This document shows, one piece after another, positions 1 through 5,842 of a stretch of 11,360 nucleotides of DNA (the stretch's first letter is position 1; every line of letters starts with the position of its first letter). This DNA comes from JANMZR01 sp031383555. Lineage in GTDB: Bacteria > Bacteroidota > Bacteroidia > Cytophagales > Spirosomataceae. Under the pieces are notes generated by a model that was given only the letters and a program-made list of their open reading frames with translations, did no database searches and was not told the DNA's origin. The stretch covers positions 1 through 11,360 of the forward strand of contig JANMZR010000366.1 of assembly GCA_031383555.1 (NCBI GenBank). Reading direction: 5' to 3'. The position numbers were made by a program, and so were the translations under genes.

Positions 1-508
1 GCTCTAATGTTTTCAATAGCCGATGGCAACTTTCGTATAAAATGATGGTTCTAGTTTCCTGAGCAAGTTCCTTCAAACGAGTTTGGCGGCCTTTTTTAAC
101 TGGTAAAAAGCCTTCGAAAACAAATTTATCAGATGGTAAGCCTGAGTTCACCAAGGCTGGTACAAAAGCTGTGGCTCCAGGGAGGCATTCGACTTCTATA
201 TTTTCTTTAATACATTCACGAACTAGTAAAAATCCTGGGTCAGAAATGGCAGGAGTACCTGCATCGGTTATTAATGCCAAATCCTTACCTTCTTTTAACA
301 TTTTAATTAGGCCAGCAGTTCCAACGTGTTCATTATGAGCATGATGGCTAAATAAGGGCTTGTCTATTTCATAATGTTTTAAAAGATTTCCTGATGTGCG
401 GGTATCCTCACAGGCTATCCCAAAAACCGATTTCAATACTTTCAAAGCACGCAAAGTAATATCATCCAAATTGCCAATAGGAGTAGGTACGATATAGAGC
501 TTTGACAT
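1..508 (-). CDS. rsmI: 16S rRNA (cytidine1402-2'-O)-methyltransferase RsmI, C-terminus outside window
   Basis: RsmI uses SAM to 2'-O-methylate C1402 in the decoding centre of 16S rRNA. The ATG is at 508-506 and the frame stays open to base 1, giving the first 169 codons; the rest of the protein (family members are roughly 220-280 residues) lies beyond the window. Visible family motifs in order: the N-terminal PTPIGNLDDITLRAL, a CEDTR segment, ALITDAGTPAISDPG (the SAM-binding loop of tetrapyrrole-methylase-fold enzymes), LPGATAFVPAL, GFLP and LYESCHRL. The last is normally YESPHR, so Cys replaces Pro here. The gene lies 111 nt downstream of the pterin dehydratase gene on the same strand, so it may share its transcript or use its own promoter in that gap. 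Identification is secure from the motifs. Confidence 0.96.
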   Translation of the reverse strand, partial: MSKLYIVPTPIGNLDDITLRALKVLKSVFGIACEDTRTSGNLLKHYEIDKPLFSHHAHNEHVGTAGLIKMLKEGKDLALITDAGTPAISDPGFLLVRECIKENIEVECLPGATAFVPALVNSGLPSDKFVFEGFLPVKKGRQTRLKELAQETRTIILYESCHRLLKTLE

Positions 509-517
509 GTGTTTTTT

Positions 518-539
518 AGTTTGAAAGTTTGTGAGTTTG
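518..539. repeat. Three AGTTTG hexamers at exact 8-bp spacing in the rsmI leader
   Basis: AGTTTG starts at 518, 526 and 534, so the copies are phased at 8 bp. On the transcribed (minus) strand the leader reads CAAACT three times just upstream of the rsmI ATG. It may be simple-sequence drift in an AT-rich leader; no regulator is recognisable. Confidence 0.5.
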
Positions 540-619
540 GTTGTTTAATAGTTATTTATTGTGATTTCTAATTCAATTCAACAATATCTTCAACACAATC
601 CAACATAATAAACAATCCA

Positions 620-853
620 TCATTTCAATAAACTATCAATCTCCCTAGCTAATTTCGTATCCTTTTCAGTTACAATATTTCCGGCAGAATGGGTGTTCAA
701 ATGAATTTCCACCTTATTATAAACGTTTGACCACCAAGGATGGTGCCCCGCTTTTTCTGCTAAAATTGCCACTCGTGTCATAAAAGCAAATGCCTCTGAA
801 AAGTCTTTGAATTCAAAAATTCGCTGAAGTTTATTGTCAGTTTCTTTCCACAT
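620..853 (-). CDS. 4a-hydroxytetrahydrobiopterin dehydratase (PCD/DCoH family)
   Basis: This enzyme dehydrates 4a-hydroxytetrahydrobiopterin, recycling the pterin cofactor after aromatic amino acid hydroxylation; in bacteria without such hydroxylases members are also linked to molybdopterin metabolism. The 77-residue protein holds the family signature: E33-K-A-G-H37-H38-P39-W-W, Y45, and T54-H55 followed by a conserved Asp, with the catalytic His pair and the later His all present. It is compact: many homologues are 95-120 residues, and here only a short segment precedes the fold's first helix (FKDFSEAFAFM). The ATG at 853-851 is the only reasonable start. No phenylalanine hydroxylase is visible nearby, so the substrate context is unknown. 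The gene is divergent from the heptad-repeat protein, with an 81-nt AT-rich gap between the two starts. Confidence 0.93.
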   Translation of the reverse strand: MWKETDNKLQRIFEFKDFSEAFAFMTRVAILAEKAGHHPWWSNVYNKVEIHLNTHSAGNIVTEKDTKLAREIDSLLK

Positions 854-934
854 AAAATTATTTTTTCTTTTTTTTTAAACTATTTTGAAATTTCATAATC
901 AAAGGAATAATTAACAAATAAATAATAAATACAT

Positions 935-1375
935 ATGAAAAATTTCAGTTCAAAATTACACAATTTACTTATGGGATTAAGTATTGTGGCATTATTAATA
1001 ATTGGTAATGATGCAAATGCTCAAAAAAAGGCGAGGGTAAAACGGGATTTAAAGGAAGATGTGAAGGATAGAAACGAAAATCGTCGAGACAGGCGTGAAG
1101 ATGTTGCCGATAAAAATGAAGACCGTCGGGATGTACGTGAAGACAAACGGGATGCAAGAGAAGACGTACGTGATGCCAAACACAAAGGTGGCCCTCGTGA
1201 CGCCCGTGAAGATGTACGTGATAGCCGTGAGGACGTGCGTGATGCTCGTGAGGATATTAAAGACGGTAGGGAAGATAAGCGTGACCGACGAGAAGATGTC
1301 AGAGATAAAAGAGAAAATAAAAGAGATAGGAATAATAATTATCGTAAGAAAAAGCCTGCGATACAACCAAATTAG
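935..1375 (+). CDS. Exported Arg/Asp/Glu heptad-repeat protein of unknown function
   Basis: I do not recognise a characterised family. The 146-residue product begins with a clear signal peptide (basic N-region, hydrophobic core around residues 11-23, likely cleavage after ANA at 29, leaving Q30). The mature chain from residue 36 to 135 is fourteen heptads of the form xRDxRED, with a two-residue GG insertion between the seventh and eighth. It then ends in a basic tail (YRKKKPAIQPN). There is no Cys, Trp or Phe in the mature part and almost no hydrophobic residue beyond Val/Ile at one heptad position. That composition fits a solvent-exposed charged single alpha-helix rather than a normal coiled coil; this is inference. 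Similar short RED-rich exported proteins are, from general knowledge, annotated as hypothetical in Bacteroidota. A long antisense frame exists here but it is a by-product of the repeat. Confidence 0.85.
   Translation: MKNFSSKLHNLLMGLSIVALLIIGNDANAQKKARVKRDLKEDVKDRNENRRDRREDVADKNEDRRDVREDKRDAREDVRDAKHKGGPRDAREDVRDSREDVRDAREDIKDGREDKRDRREDVRDKRENKRDRNNNYRKKKPAIQPN
1040..1339 (+). repeat. 21-bp coding tandem repeat, about 14 units
   Basis: The heptad array is a degenerate 21-nt direct repeat at DNA level, typified by CGTGATGCxCGTGAAGATGTx. The units at 1195-1257 (RDAREDV, RDSREDV, RDAREDI) are most alike, suggesting the most recent expansion. Six extra bases coding for GG interrupt the phase near 1187-1192. 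Confidence 0.85.
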
Positions 1376-1394
1376 TCTATTTCATGAAATTATG

Positions 1395-1430
1395 AAGAGC
1401 GTTTTGTCGAAAGATTTGACGCTTTTTTAT
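1395..1430. terminator. Hairpin terminator between convergent genes
   Basis: AAGAGCGT at 1395-1402 pairs with ACGCTTTT at 1419-1426 (8 bp, one G-T), and a T-run follows on the plus strand. It lies just after the heptad-repeat gene stop; its T tract overlaps the stop codon of the converging permease gene. It fits a rho-independent terminator for the plus-strand gene. Confidence 0.65.
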
Positions 1431-2389
1431 TTTGTAATGTATCGTAAATATGGTTTCATAAAGTTTAGATTAGAAATTTTTACAAAAATATAAGTAAAAC
1501 TCAGTGCAAAAATTACCCTAAAAACCAGTACTCCCCATATACTTGCACCAATTCCCATTACTAAAAGAGTATCTTCAATAATAGCATGGCATAGCCCCAA
1601 AAGCACCATAGCAAACACAAATTCTTTTTTGTGAATATTTGGATTATCATCTTTTTCTTTAATAATTAATGCTCCCCCATATACAATGCCTAATAACATG
1701 CCAACTAAAGTCATTGGTAAAATTTCTTTACTCATGCCCATTGCTTTTAGAACAGGTTTCATCTTATTTTGAATAAATTCTACGGCTCCAAAACGATTTA
1801 AAAGCTTCATTATAAGTAATATAGAAAATATAGTTAAAATAATAAATGCATAACCTTGGAGCTGTTCAACAACCCATTTATACCAAATAAAATCAATTTT
1901 CTGAGCAGCTTTTGGGTAATGATTTATGTTTTTTTCTTGAAGAAAGTTACCAATTATTAATATTTTGTTGAGTAGAAAGCCCGCCATAAAAGCTGCTGAA
2001 AATCTAAGTAAAAACATAAACCATCGCTTTACACCTACACGTGAGGCCACTTCGAGTTCTACAGGAAGTGAATGGGCAGTTAGCATCATTACAGCTAGTA
2101 CAGTAACTTGTGCATTGGTGAAAGTTTGATTATCAATATAATTAACAAAAACGTAAAGGCCAGAAAACATATTGGCGATGGCATTTGTGGCCCAAACTAA
2201 GCCAAAAGAGGGCGGTAAGCCAATGGCTGACATCAATGGAGCCATCCATTGACCAAAAATTTCAATAAATCCCAAAAGGTCTAATATTTTTACTATAATG
2301 GAAACCGGGATAATGAGCCTTAAAACCTTCCATGAAGTTTTCCAAGTGTCTTTTAGAAGCTCAAGAAATAAAAATTTCACTTTTTTCAT
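1427..2389 (-). CDS. Gate-domain (nucleoside recognition) inner-membrane protein
   Basis: A 320-residue polytopic membrane protein of the Gate/nucleoside-recognition family, related to SpmA/SpmB and YjiG/YjiH-type proteins; the substrate cannot be named from sequence. Hydrophobic segments are visible near residues 22-40, 60-82, 93-108, 123-148, 180-196, 226-245, 256-268 and 281-303. It contains two related halves. Residues about 40-131 (GFIEIF...MAPLMSAIGL...MLTAHSLPVELE...LLRF) and about 211-291 (GAVEFI...MKPVLKAMGM...LGLCHAIIEDTL...LVFR) align by eye. Each half carries a His followed four or five residues later by an acidic residue (H106/E111 and H268/E272-D273). The ATG at 2389-2387 gives a basic, amphipathic N-terminus. 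It stands alone: convergent with the heptad-repeat gene and separated from the upstream tRNA by about 285 bp. Confidence 0.85.
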   Translation of the reverse strand: MKKVKFLFLELLKDTWKTSWKVLRLIIPVSIIVKILDLLGFIEIFGQWMAPLMSAIGLPPSFGLVWATNAIANMFSGLYVFVNYIDNQTFTNAQVTVLAVMMLTAHSLPVELEVASRVGVKRWFMFLLRFSAAFMAGFLLNKILIIGNFLQEKNINHYPKAAQKIDFIWYKWVVEQLQGYAFIILTIFSILLIMKLLNRFGAVEFIQNKMKPVLKAMGMSKEILPMTLVGMLLGIVYGGALIIKEKDDNPNIHKKEFVFAMVLLGLCHAIIEDTLLVMGIGASIWGVLVFRVIFALSFTYIFVKISNLNFMKPYLRYITK

Positions 2390-2474
2390 TAATAGAACAT
2401 TATTTTAATTAGGAGGTCGCTGTATATAACTTAAACATTATAATAAAAAAAAGCTTTTTCTGCAAAAACTTTAC

Positions 2475-2491
2475 AAGGGTTCAAAACCCTT
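2475..2491. repeat. Perfect 7-bp hairpin upstream of the permease gene
   Basis: AAGGGTT at 2475-2481 and AACCCTT at 2485-2491 form a perfect stem with loop CAA. On the minus strand it would lie in the long leader of the permease gene, 86 nt before its ATG. It is not followed directly by a T-run on either strand, so terminator function is doubtful. The same 7-mers occur in the nearby tRNA terminator. Confidence 0.5.
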
Positions 2492-2641
2492 ATAGAGTAA
2501 AATAAAATCTAGTTAACATATTGATATACAATTAAATATACTTAATGTTTGTTGCGATAGCAATCACGAATTGTGTTATTTGATTAACAAACCAAGAAAA
2601 TACCAAGATGAGATTTTTTTTTAATTGACACAAAAAATTAC

Positions 2642-2672
2642 AAAAAAACCCTTCCATTTTTGGAAGGGTTTT
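2642..2672 (-). terminator. Rho-independent terminator of tRNA-Ser
   Basis: On the minus strand AAAACCCTTCCA pairs perfectly with TGGAAGGGTTTT (12 bp, loop AAAA) and is followed by further T residues. It begins 3 nt after the tRNA discriminator base, exactly where a tRNA transcript should end. It is the strongest terminator in the window. Confidence 0.9.
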
Positions 2673-2675
2673 GAG

Positions 2676-2760
2676 TAGAGAGAGAGGGATTCGAACCCCC
2701 GGACCTGTAACAGTCAATGGTTTTCAAGACCATCGCAATCGACCACTCTGCCATCTCTCT
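2676..2760 (-). tRNA. tRNA-Ser, anticodon UGA
   Basis: A complete class II tRNA reads on the minus strand. The acceptor stem is AGAGAGA/UCUCUCU (7 bp). The D-arm stem is GCA/UGC with GG in its loop. The anticodon stem AUGGU/ACCAU flanks loop CUUGAAA (anticodon UGA, reading UCN Ser codons). A long variable arm (GACUGUUACAGGUC region) follows, then T arm GGGGG-UUCGAAU-CCCUC. The long variable arm plus UGA anticodon makes serine identity clear. CCA is not encoded (CUC follows). Oddities are a 1A-72U closing pair and A rather than G at discriminator position 73. Open frames crossing this region are artefacts of the tRNA. Confidence 0.96.
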
Positions 2761-2765
2761 TTTTT

Positions 2766-2773
2766 CAAACCTA
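2766..2773 (-). promoter_or_regulatory. Candidate -7 element for tRNA-Ser
   Basis: The minus strand reads TAGGTTTG, an exact match to the Bacteroidota -7 consensus TAnnTTTG, 6 nt upstream of the tRNA 5' end. No good TTTG occurs at the usual 19-nt spacing upstream, so this is only a half-match. Confidence 0.35.
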
Positions 2774-2929
2774 AAATGATACCTATTTTAAAATTTGAGA
2801 ATGCAAAATTACGAATTTGGAATTACTTTTGCAAAATATCTGTTGAAATATTAACAAATAATTTATCAATGTTGTTGTCTTTATTGAAATATATTGAATT
2901 TTTTTTTATTTATTTTCTATCAAAAACTA

Positions 2930-3349
2930 ATGGAAGTAGAATTAATTAGGGTGGATGACGCATTTCATTTTGAGGCAAAAGGCGAATCTGGAAATATTGT
3001 ACATATAGATGCAGCTGAGAAAATTGGCGGCACAAATAGCGGATCAAGACCTATGGAATTATTGTTAATGGGGCTTGGTGGTTGTACAGCTATTGACGTG
3101 CTATTAATTTTAAAAAAACAAAGACAGCAAATTGATAGCTTGAAGATTAACCTCACTGGTGAGCGTGTAAAAATAGAGGGGACCGAAATGATGCCTTTCC
3201 GAAAAATAAATATACATTTTAGTTTTACGGGTCAAATTGTAGCGGAAAAAGCAGAGAAAGCAATTTCGTTGTCAATGGAAAAATATTGCTCAGCCACCGC
3301 CCAATTTTCATCGTCGGCTGATATAACCCATACTTTATCAATAAAATAG
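2930..3349 (+). CDS. OsmC/Ohr-superfamily protein
   Basis: A 139-residue OsmC-family protein, a fold whose characterised members reduce organic hydroperoxides with a reactive Cys pair. The two expected cysteines are present: C52 in MELLLMGLGGCTAIDVL, at the start of the long central helix, and C120 in KYCSATAQF. R40 before P41 resembles the family's activating Arg region, but I cannot confirm the assignment. The length and the GGCTAIDV motif suit the YhfA/SaeOsmC-like subgroup rather than Ohr itself. I chose the ATG at 2930 (MEVELIRVDD). An in-frame start at 2894 would add a hydrophobic 12-residue prefix (MNFFLFIFYQKL) from AT-rich leader, which looks non-coding. The stop is 11 nt before the methyltransferase start, so the two are probably co-transcribed. 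A -7-like TACTTTTG sits at 2824-2831 without a convincing -33 partner. Confidence 0.9.
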   Translation: MEVELIRVDDAFHFEAKGESGNIVHIDAAEKIGGTNSGSRPMELLLMGLGGCTAIDVLLILKKQRQQIDSLKINLTGERVKIEGTEMMPFRKINIHFSFTGQIVAEKAEKAISLSMEKYCSATAQFSSSADITHTLSIK

Positions 3350-3360
3350 TTTTTTATTAA

Positions 3361-3990
3361 ATGAATACCAAAGAGGCATATAATCAATGGTCAAAAACAT
3401 ATGACGATGTTGTTAATAAAACTCGTGATTTGGAAGGCAAAGCTTTAAGAGAAATTTTAGCTTCTATAAATTTTGAAAATGTATTAGAAATTGGCTGCGG
3501 TACAGGCAAAAATTCAATTTGGTTGGTTGAAAAAGCAAAATATGTGACCTCAGTTGACCTTTCGGTTGAAATGTTAGCAAAAGCCAAAGATAAAATTACT
3601 TCTAAAAATATAAATTTTGTTCAAGCTGATATTACTGAAAACTGGTTTTTTGCCAATAAAAATCAATTCGATTTGATAGGTTTTAGCTTAGTACTCGAAC
3701 ATATAGAAGATTTGAAGCTTATTTTTGAAAAAGTTAAACAATATTTGAAGCCCGGTGGATTTTTATATATCGGAGAGTTACATCCTTTTAAACAATATAA
3801 TGGAACCAAAGCCCGATTTGAAACTGAAAATGGCACCGAAATAGTTGACTGTTTCAATCATCATATTTCTGATTTTGTAGAAAATGGACTTGATAATGGC
3901 TTATTAATTATTCAACTTAAAGAATATTTTGACGGAACCTCCGAAAATGAAATCCCAAGAATATTAGCCCTACTTTTTCAGAAAACATAA
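3361..3990 (+). CDS. Class I SAM-dependent methyltransferase, substrate unknown
   Basis: A 209-residue Rossmann-fold methyltransferase of the Methyltransf_11/25 (UbiE/BioC-like) type. SAM-binding motif I is VLEIGCGTG at residues 41-49. The acidic end of strand beta-2 is VDLS (65-68), followed by QAD (88-90), motif II around FDLIGFSLVLEHI (103-115) and LKPGGFLYIGE (129-139). The N-terminal AYNQWSKTYDD is typical of small-molecule methyltransferases such as BioC, but nothing here proves a biotin role and no bio genes are adjacent. The C-terminal 65 residues, which would determine substrate, match nothing I can name. It follows the OsmC gene by 11 nt and is separated by 50 nt from thyA, which may have its own promoter. 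Confidence 0.88.
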   Translation: MNTKEAYNQWSKTYDDVVNKTRDLEGKALREILASINFENVLEIGCGTGKNSIWLVEKAKYVTSVDLSVEMLAKAKDKITSKNINFVQADITENWFFANKNQFDLIGFSLVLEHIEDLKLIFEKVKQYLKPGGFLYIGELHPFKQYNGTKARFETENGTEIVDCFNHHISDFVENGLDNGLLIIQLKEYFDGTSENEIPRILALLFQKT

Positions 3991-3992
3991 TT

Positions 3993-4023
3993 TTTCAAAT
4001 TCTCTTTTCCTTTTGTATTTTTA
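3993..4023 (+). promoter_or_regulatory. Weak candidate promoter for thyA
   Basis: TTTC at 3993-3996 and TATTTTTA at 4016-4023 are separated by 19 nt, each one mismatch from the Bacteroidota TTTG / TAnnTTTG consensus. A start about 6-8 nt further on would give a leader of roughly 10 nt before the thyA ATG at 4041. Confidence 0.3.
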
Positions 4024-4040
4024 CAGATTAATCCTAATAA

Positions 4041-4835
4041 ATGCAACAATATCACGACTTAATGCGCCATATTTTGGCCAATGGAACACAAAAAACTGAT
4101 CGTACTGGAACTGGAACAATTTCTGTATTCGGCTACCAAATGAGGTTTGATTTGGCCAAAGGCTTTCCTTTGCTTACTACAAAAAAGGTTCATATGAAGT
4201 CTATTATTCATGAGTTACTTTGGTTTATCAATGGCGATACAAATATTAAGTATTTGACAGATAATGGGGTAAAAATATGGGACGAATGGGCGGATGAAAA
4301 TGGAAACTTAGGGCCAGTTTATGGTAAGCAATGGCGTAGCTGGGCGGCACCCAATGGCAAGTCGATTGACCAACTAGCCGATGTAATAAAAACGATCAAA
4401 TCTAATCCTGATTCACGTAGAATAATAGTCTCTGCTTGGAACCCAGCTGATGTACCAACTATGGCATTGCCACCATGCCATGCTTTTTTCCAATTTTACG
4501 TATCAGAAGGAAAACTCTCTTGCCAACTTTACCAACGGAGTGCCGATGTATTTTTAGGGGTTCCTTTCAACATTGCCTCTTATGCCTTGCTTACCCAAAT
4601 GGTAGCGCAGGTTTGTGACTTGTTACCTGGCGACTTTATTTGGACAGGTGGCGATACTCACCTTTATTCAAATCATTTGGAACAGGTTGATTTACAGCTA
4701 TCTAGGGATTTTAATGAGCTGCCGCAATTAAGAATTAATCCAGATGTAAAGGACATTTTCTCTTTCAAGTATGAAGATATAGAATTGCTAAATTACAACC
4801 CGCATCCAGGCATTAAAGCACCTGTAGCGGTTTAA
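4041..4835 (+). CDS. thyA: Thymidylate synthase
   Basis: ThyA methylates dUMP to dTMP with 5,10-methylenetetrahydrofolate, the cytosolic step of de novo dTMP supply. The 264 residues equal the length of E. coli ThyA and align without gaps. DRTGTGT provides the phosphate-binding Arg region, followed by FPLLTTKK, HELLWFINGDTNI, GPVYGKQWR and DSRRIIVSAWNP. The catalytic Cys146 is in LPPCHAFFQFYV. The dUMP-binding stretch QLYQRSADVFLGVPFNIASYALL contains Arg166, Ser167, Asp169 and Asn177. The C-terminus is the conserved HPGIKAPVAV. Nothing looks degraded. A folA gene, often adjacent in other bacteria, is not visible here. The gene is convergent with the RlpA-like gene with 7 nt between stop codons and no obvious terminator hairpin. 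Confidence 0.99.
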   Translation: MQQYHDLMRHILANGTQKTDRTGTGTISVFGYQMRFDLAKGFPLLTTKKVHMKSIIHELLWFINGDTNIKYLTDNGVKIWDEWADENGNLGPVYGKQWRSWAAPNGKSIDQLADVIKTIKSNPDSRRIIVSAWNPADVPTMALPPCHAFFQFYVSEGKLSCQLYQRSADVFLGVPFNIASYALLTQMVAQVCDLLPGDFIWTGGDTHLYSNHLEQVDLQLSRDFNELPQLRINPDVKDIFSFKYEDIELLNYNPHPGIKAPVAV

Positions 4836-4842
4836 TACCTGG

Positions 4843-5214
4843 CTAAATTTCTTCAATTACCACTCTCGTAACTCCTTTTCGAATAAAATTTAGCTTTTCA
4901 GCTGCAGTTTTTGAAAGGTCGATTATCCGGCCATGCTTACTACAAGCACATCTATCGTTTATGAGCACAATTGCCGAAGTATTATTCGAAATATTAGTCA
5001 CCCTTACCTTTTTACCAAGAGGTAAGGTCTCATGAGCTGCTGTAAATAAATTTGGGTCGTAAATTTCTGCATTGGCGGTGCGCTTGCCAGAATAGCGATC
5101 ACTATAAAAACTAGCTTTCCCTTTTTGAGGTAGTTTTGGTTTTGCGTTTAATGAATTTGACGCAAAATTTAATATGCTTATTAATAAGACTGGTATAATT
5201 ACTATTCGTTTCAT
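4843..5214 (-). CDS. Exported RlpA-like double-psi beta-barrel protein with Cys-Ala-Cys substitution
   Basis: A 123-residue protein with a signal peptide (MKRIVII... hydrophobic to about residue 18, likely cleavage after LNA at 24) followed directly by one RlpA-like double-psi beta-barrel. There is no lipobox and no SPOR domain, unlike E. coli RlpA. Family landmarks are KASFYSD, GKRTANAEIYDP (usually TANGExYDP), TAAHETLPLGKKVRVTN, INDR and GRIIDLS. RlpA proteins act on peptidoglycan, in Pseudomonas as lytic transglycosylases on denuded glycans; enzymatic activity here is not provable. The segment normally reading NDRGPF is N86-D87-R88-C89-A90-C91-S92-K93-H94, so two cysteines replace the Gly-Pro. 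The gene has the best promoter in the window directly upstream and appears monocistronic. Confidence 0.87.
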   Translation of the reverse strand: MKRIVIIPVLLISILNFASNSLNAKPKLPQKGKASFYSDRYSGKRTANAEIYDPNLFTAAHETLPLGKKVRVTNISNNTSAIVLINDRCACSKHGRIIDLSKTAAEKLNFIRKGVTRVVIEEI

Positions 5215-5240
5215 ATCCGGTGCTTGTTTGGTTACAATTG

Positions 5241-5271
5241 CAAAGATACGAAAAAAATCTAATTGTACAAA
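5241..5271 (-). promoter_or_regulatory. Consensus Bacteroidota promoter for the RlpA-like gene
   Basis: On the minus strand TTTG (5271-5268), then exactly 19 nt, then TATCTTTG (5248-5241). This matches -33 TTTG and -7 TAnnTTTG of the Bacteroidota primary sigma factor without mismatch. The -7 element ends 26 nt before the ATG, giving a short leader of about 20 nt. Confidence 0.85.
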
Positions 5272-5842
5272 ACTAAGAAAGGGTATTTACGAATTGCTGC
5301 TAGAAACTGTTGTTTGATATTATATTATTTTATTATTTGATAATGTTAAATTAATTCTTGTGAATTGATTTATTTTTATAAATCAAGATTCTTTAGTTTT
5401 TTCAATAAGTTTTTTAGCATTCTTCAGGGTAATATTACTGAATATAGGCACTATTTATACTTTAAAGCAAGCTTTTTACTAAAAATGTCTTTTAGTAATT
5501 ACCAATTATTAAATTTCTCACAACACTTATTTTATCAGAAAAGTACGGTCAATTTACATTTTTGTCTGTATAATATTGTAAACTTTAAATTATTAAATTC
5601 ACCTAAATAATTGTATTATTCTAATATTTACTAATTTTATAAATGTGTATAAAAATATAAATTTTACTTGAAATTTTTATTTACAATTTTCTAATAAATA
5701 AAGATTTTTATTATTTATTGAAATGATTTAATGGTTTGCAAAGGTTTTTTTATCTTCGTATCACATTATATAATTAGTAGTTTCAAGAGGTAACAAGCAA
5801 TACTTTTGGATTTTAAAATGATTTTTTTTACGCAATACAATT
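5272..5842. other. AT-rich intergenic stretch with two short hairpins, no supported gene
   Basis: Between the RlpA-like promoter and the polX-like start there is no convincing coding sequence. The longest frame (5365-5610) needs a TTG start and encodes a Phe/Leu/Asn/Tyr-rich string expected from AT-rich DNA. Two perfect 9-bp inverted repeats occur: TTGATTTAT/ATAAATCAA with loop TTTT at 5365-5386, and TTACTAAAA/TTTTAGTAA with loop ATGTC at 5476-5498. A small RNA or leader transcript is possible but not shown. Confidence 0.6.
5751..5758 (+). promoter_or_regulatory. Candidate -7 element for the polX-like operon
   Basis: TATCTTCG is one mismatch from TAnnTTTG. The expected -33 position 19 nt upstream reads TTAA rather than TTTG; the nearest TTTG (5735-5738) is only 12 nt away. 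The likely leader to the ATG at 5843 would be about 80 nt. Confidence 0.35.

Noticed and set aside
1040..1339. The regular 21-bp repeats as a CRISPR array
   Set aside because: There are no unique spacers between the repeats; they are contiguous, degenerate and in frame with a signal-peptide-bearing protein.
969..1366. Antisense frames of 62 and 105 codons and a second plus frame over the heptad-repeat gene
   Set aside because: They arise because a 21-bp repeat keeps alternate frames open; their translations are periodic shadows without a start context or family resemblance.
2411..2416. AGGAGG on the plus strand resembling a Shine-Dalgarno site
   Set aside because: No start codon with an open frame follows at a usable distance, and genes in this window do not otherwise use such sites.
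2445..2459. AAAAAGCTTTTT palindrome before the permease gene
   Set aside because: It is a simple A/T tract around a HindIII-type site with no loop and no T-run context suggesting a terminator or operator.
2532..2949. Two short frames crossing the tRNA-Ser gene (PGVRIPLSLL and RERGIRTPGPVTV types)
   Set aside because: These are the well-known spurious peptides produced by translating tRNA genes.
5365..5610. 81-codon plus-strand frame in the AT-rich gap
   Set aside because: It needs a TTG start that lies inside a hairpin, has a Phe/Leu/Asn/Tyr-biased composition expected from AT-rich non-coding DNA, and shows no motif.
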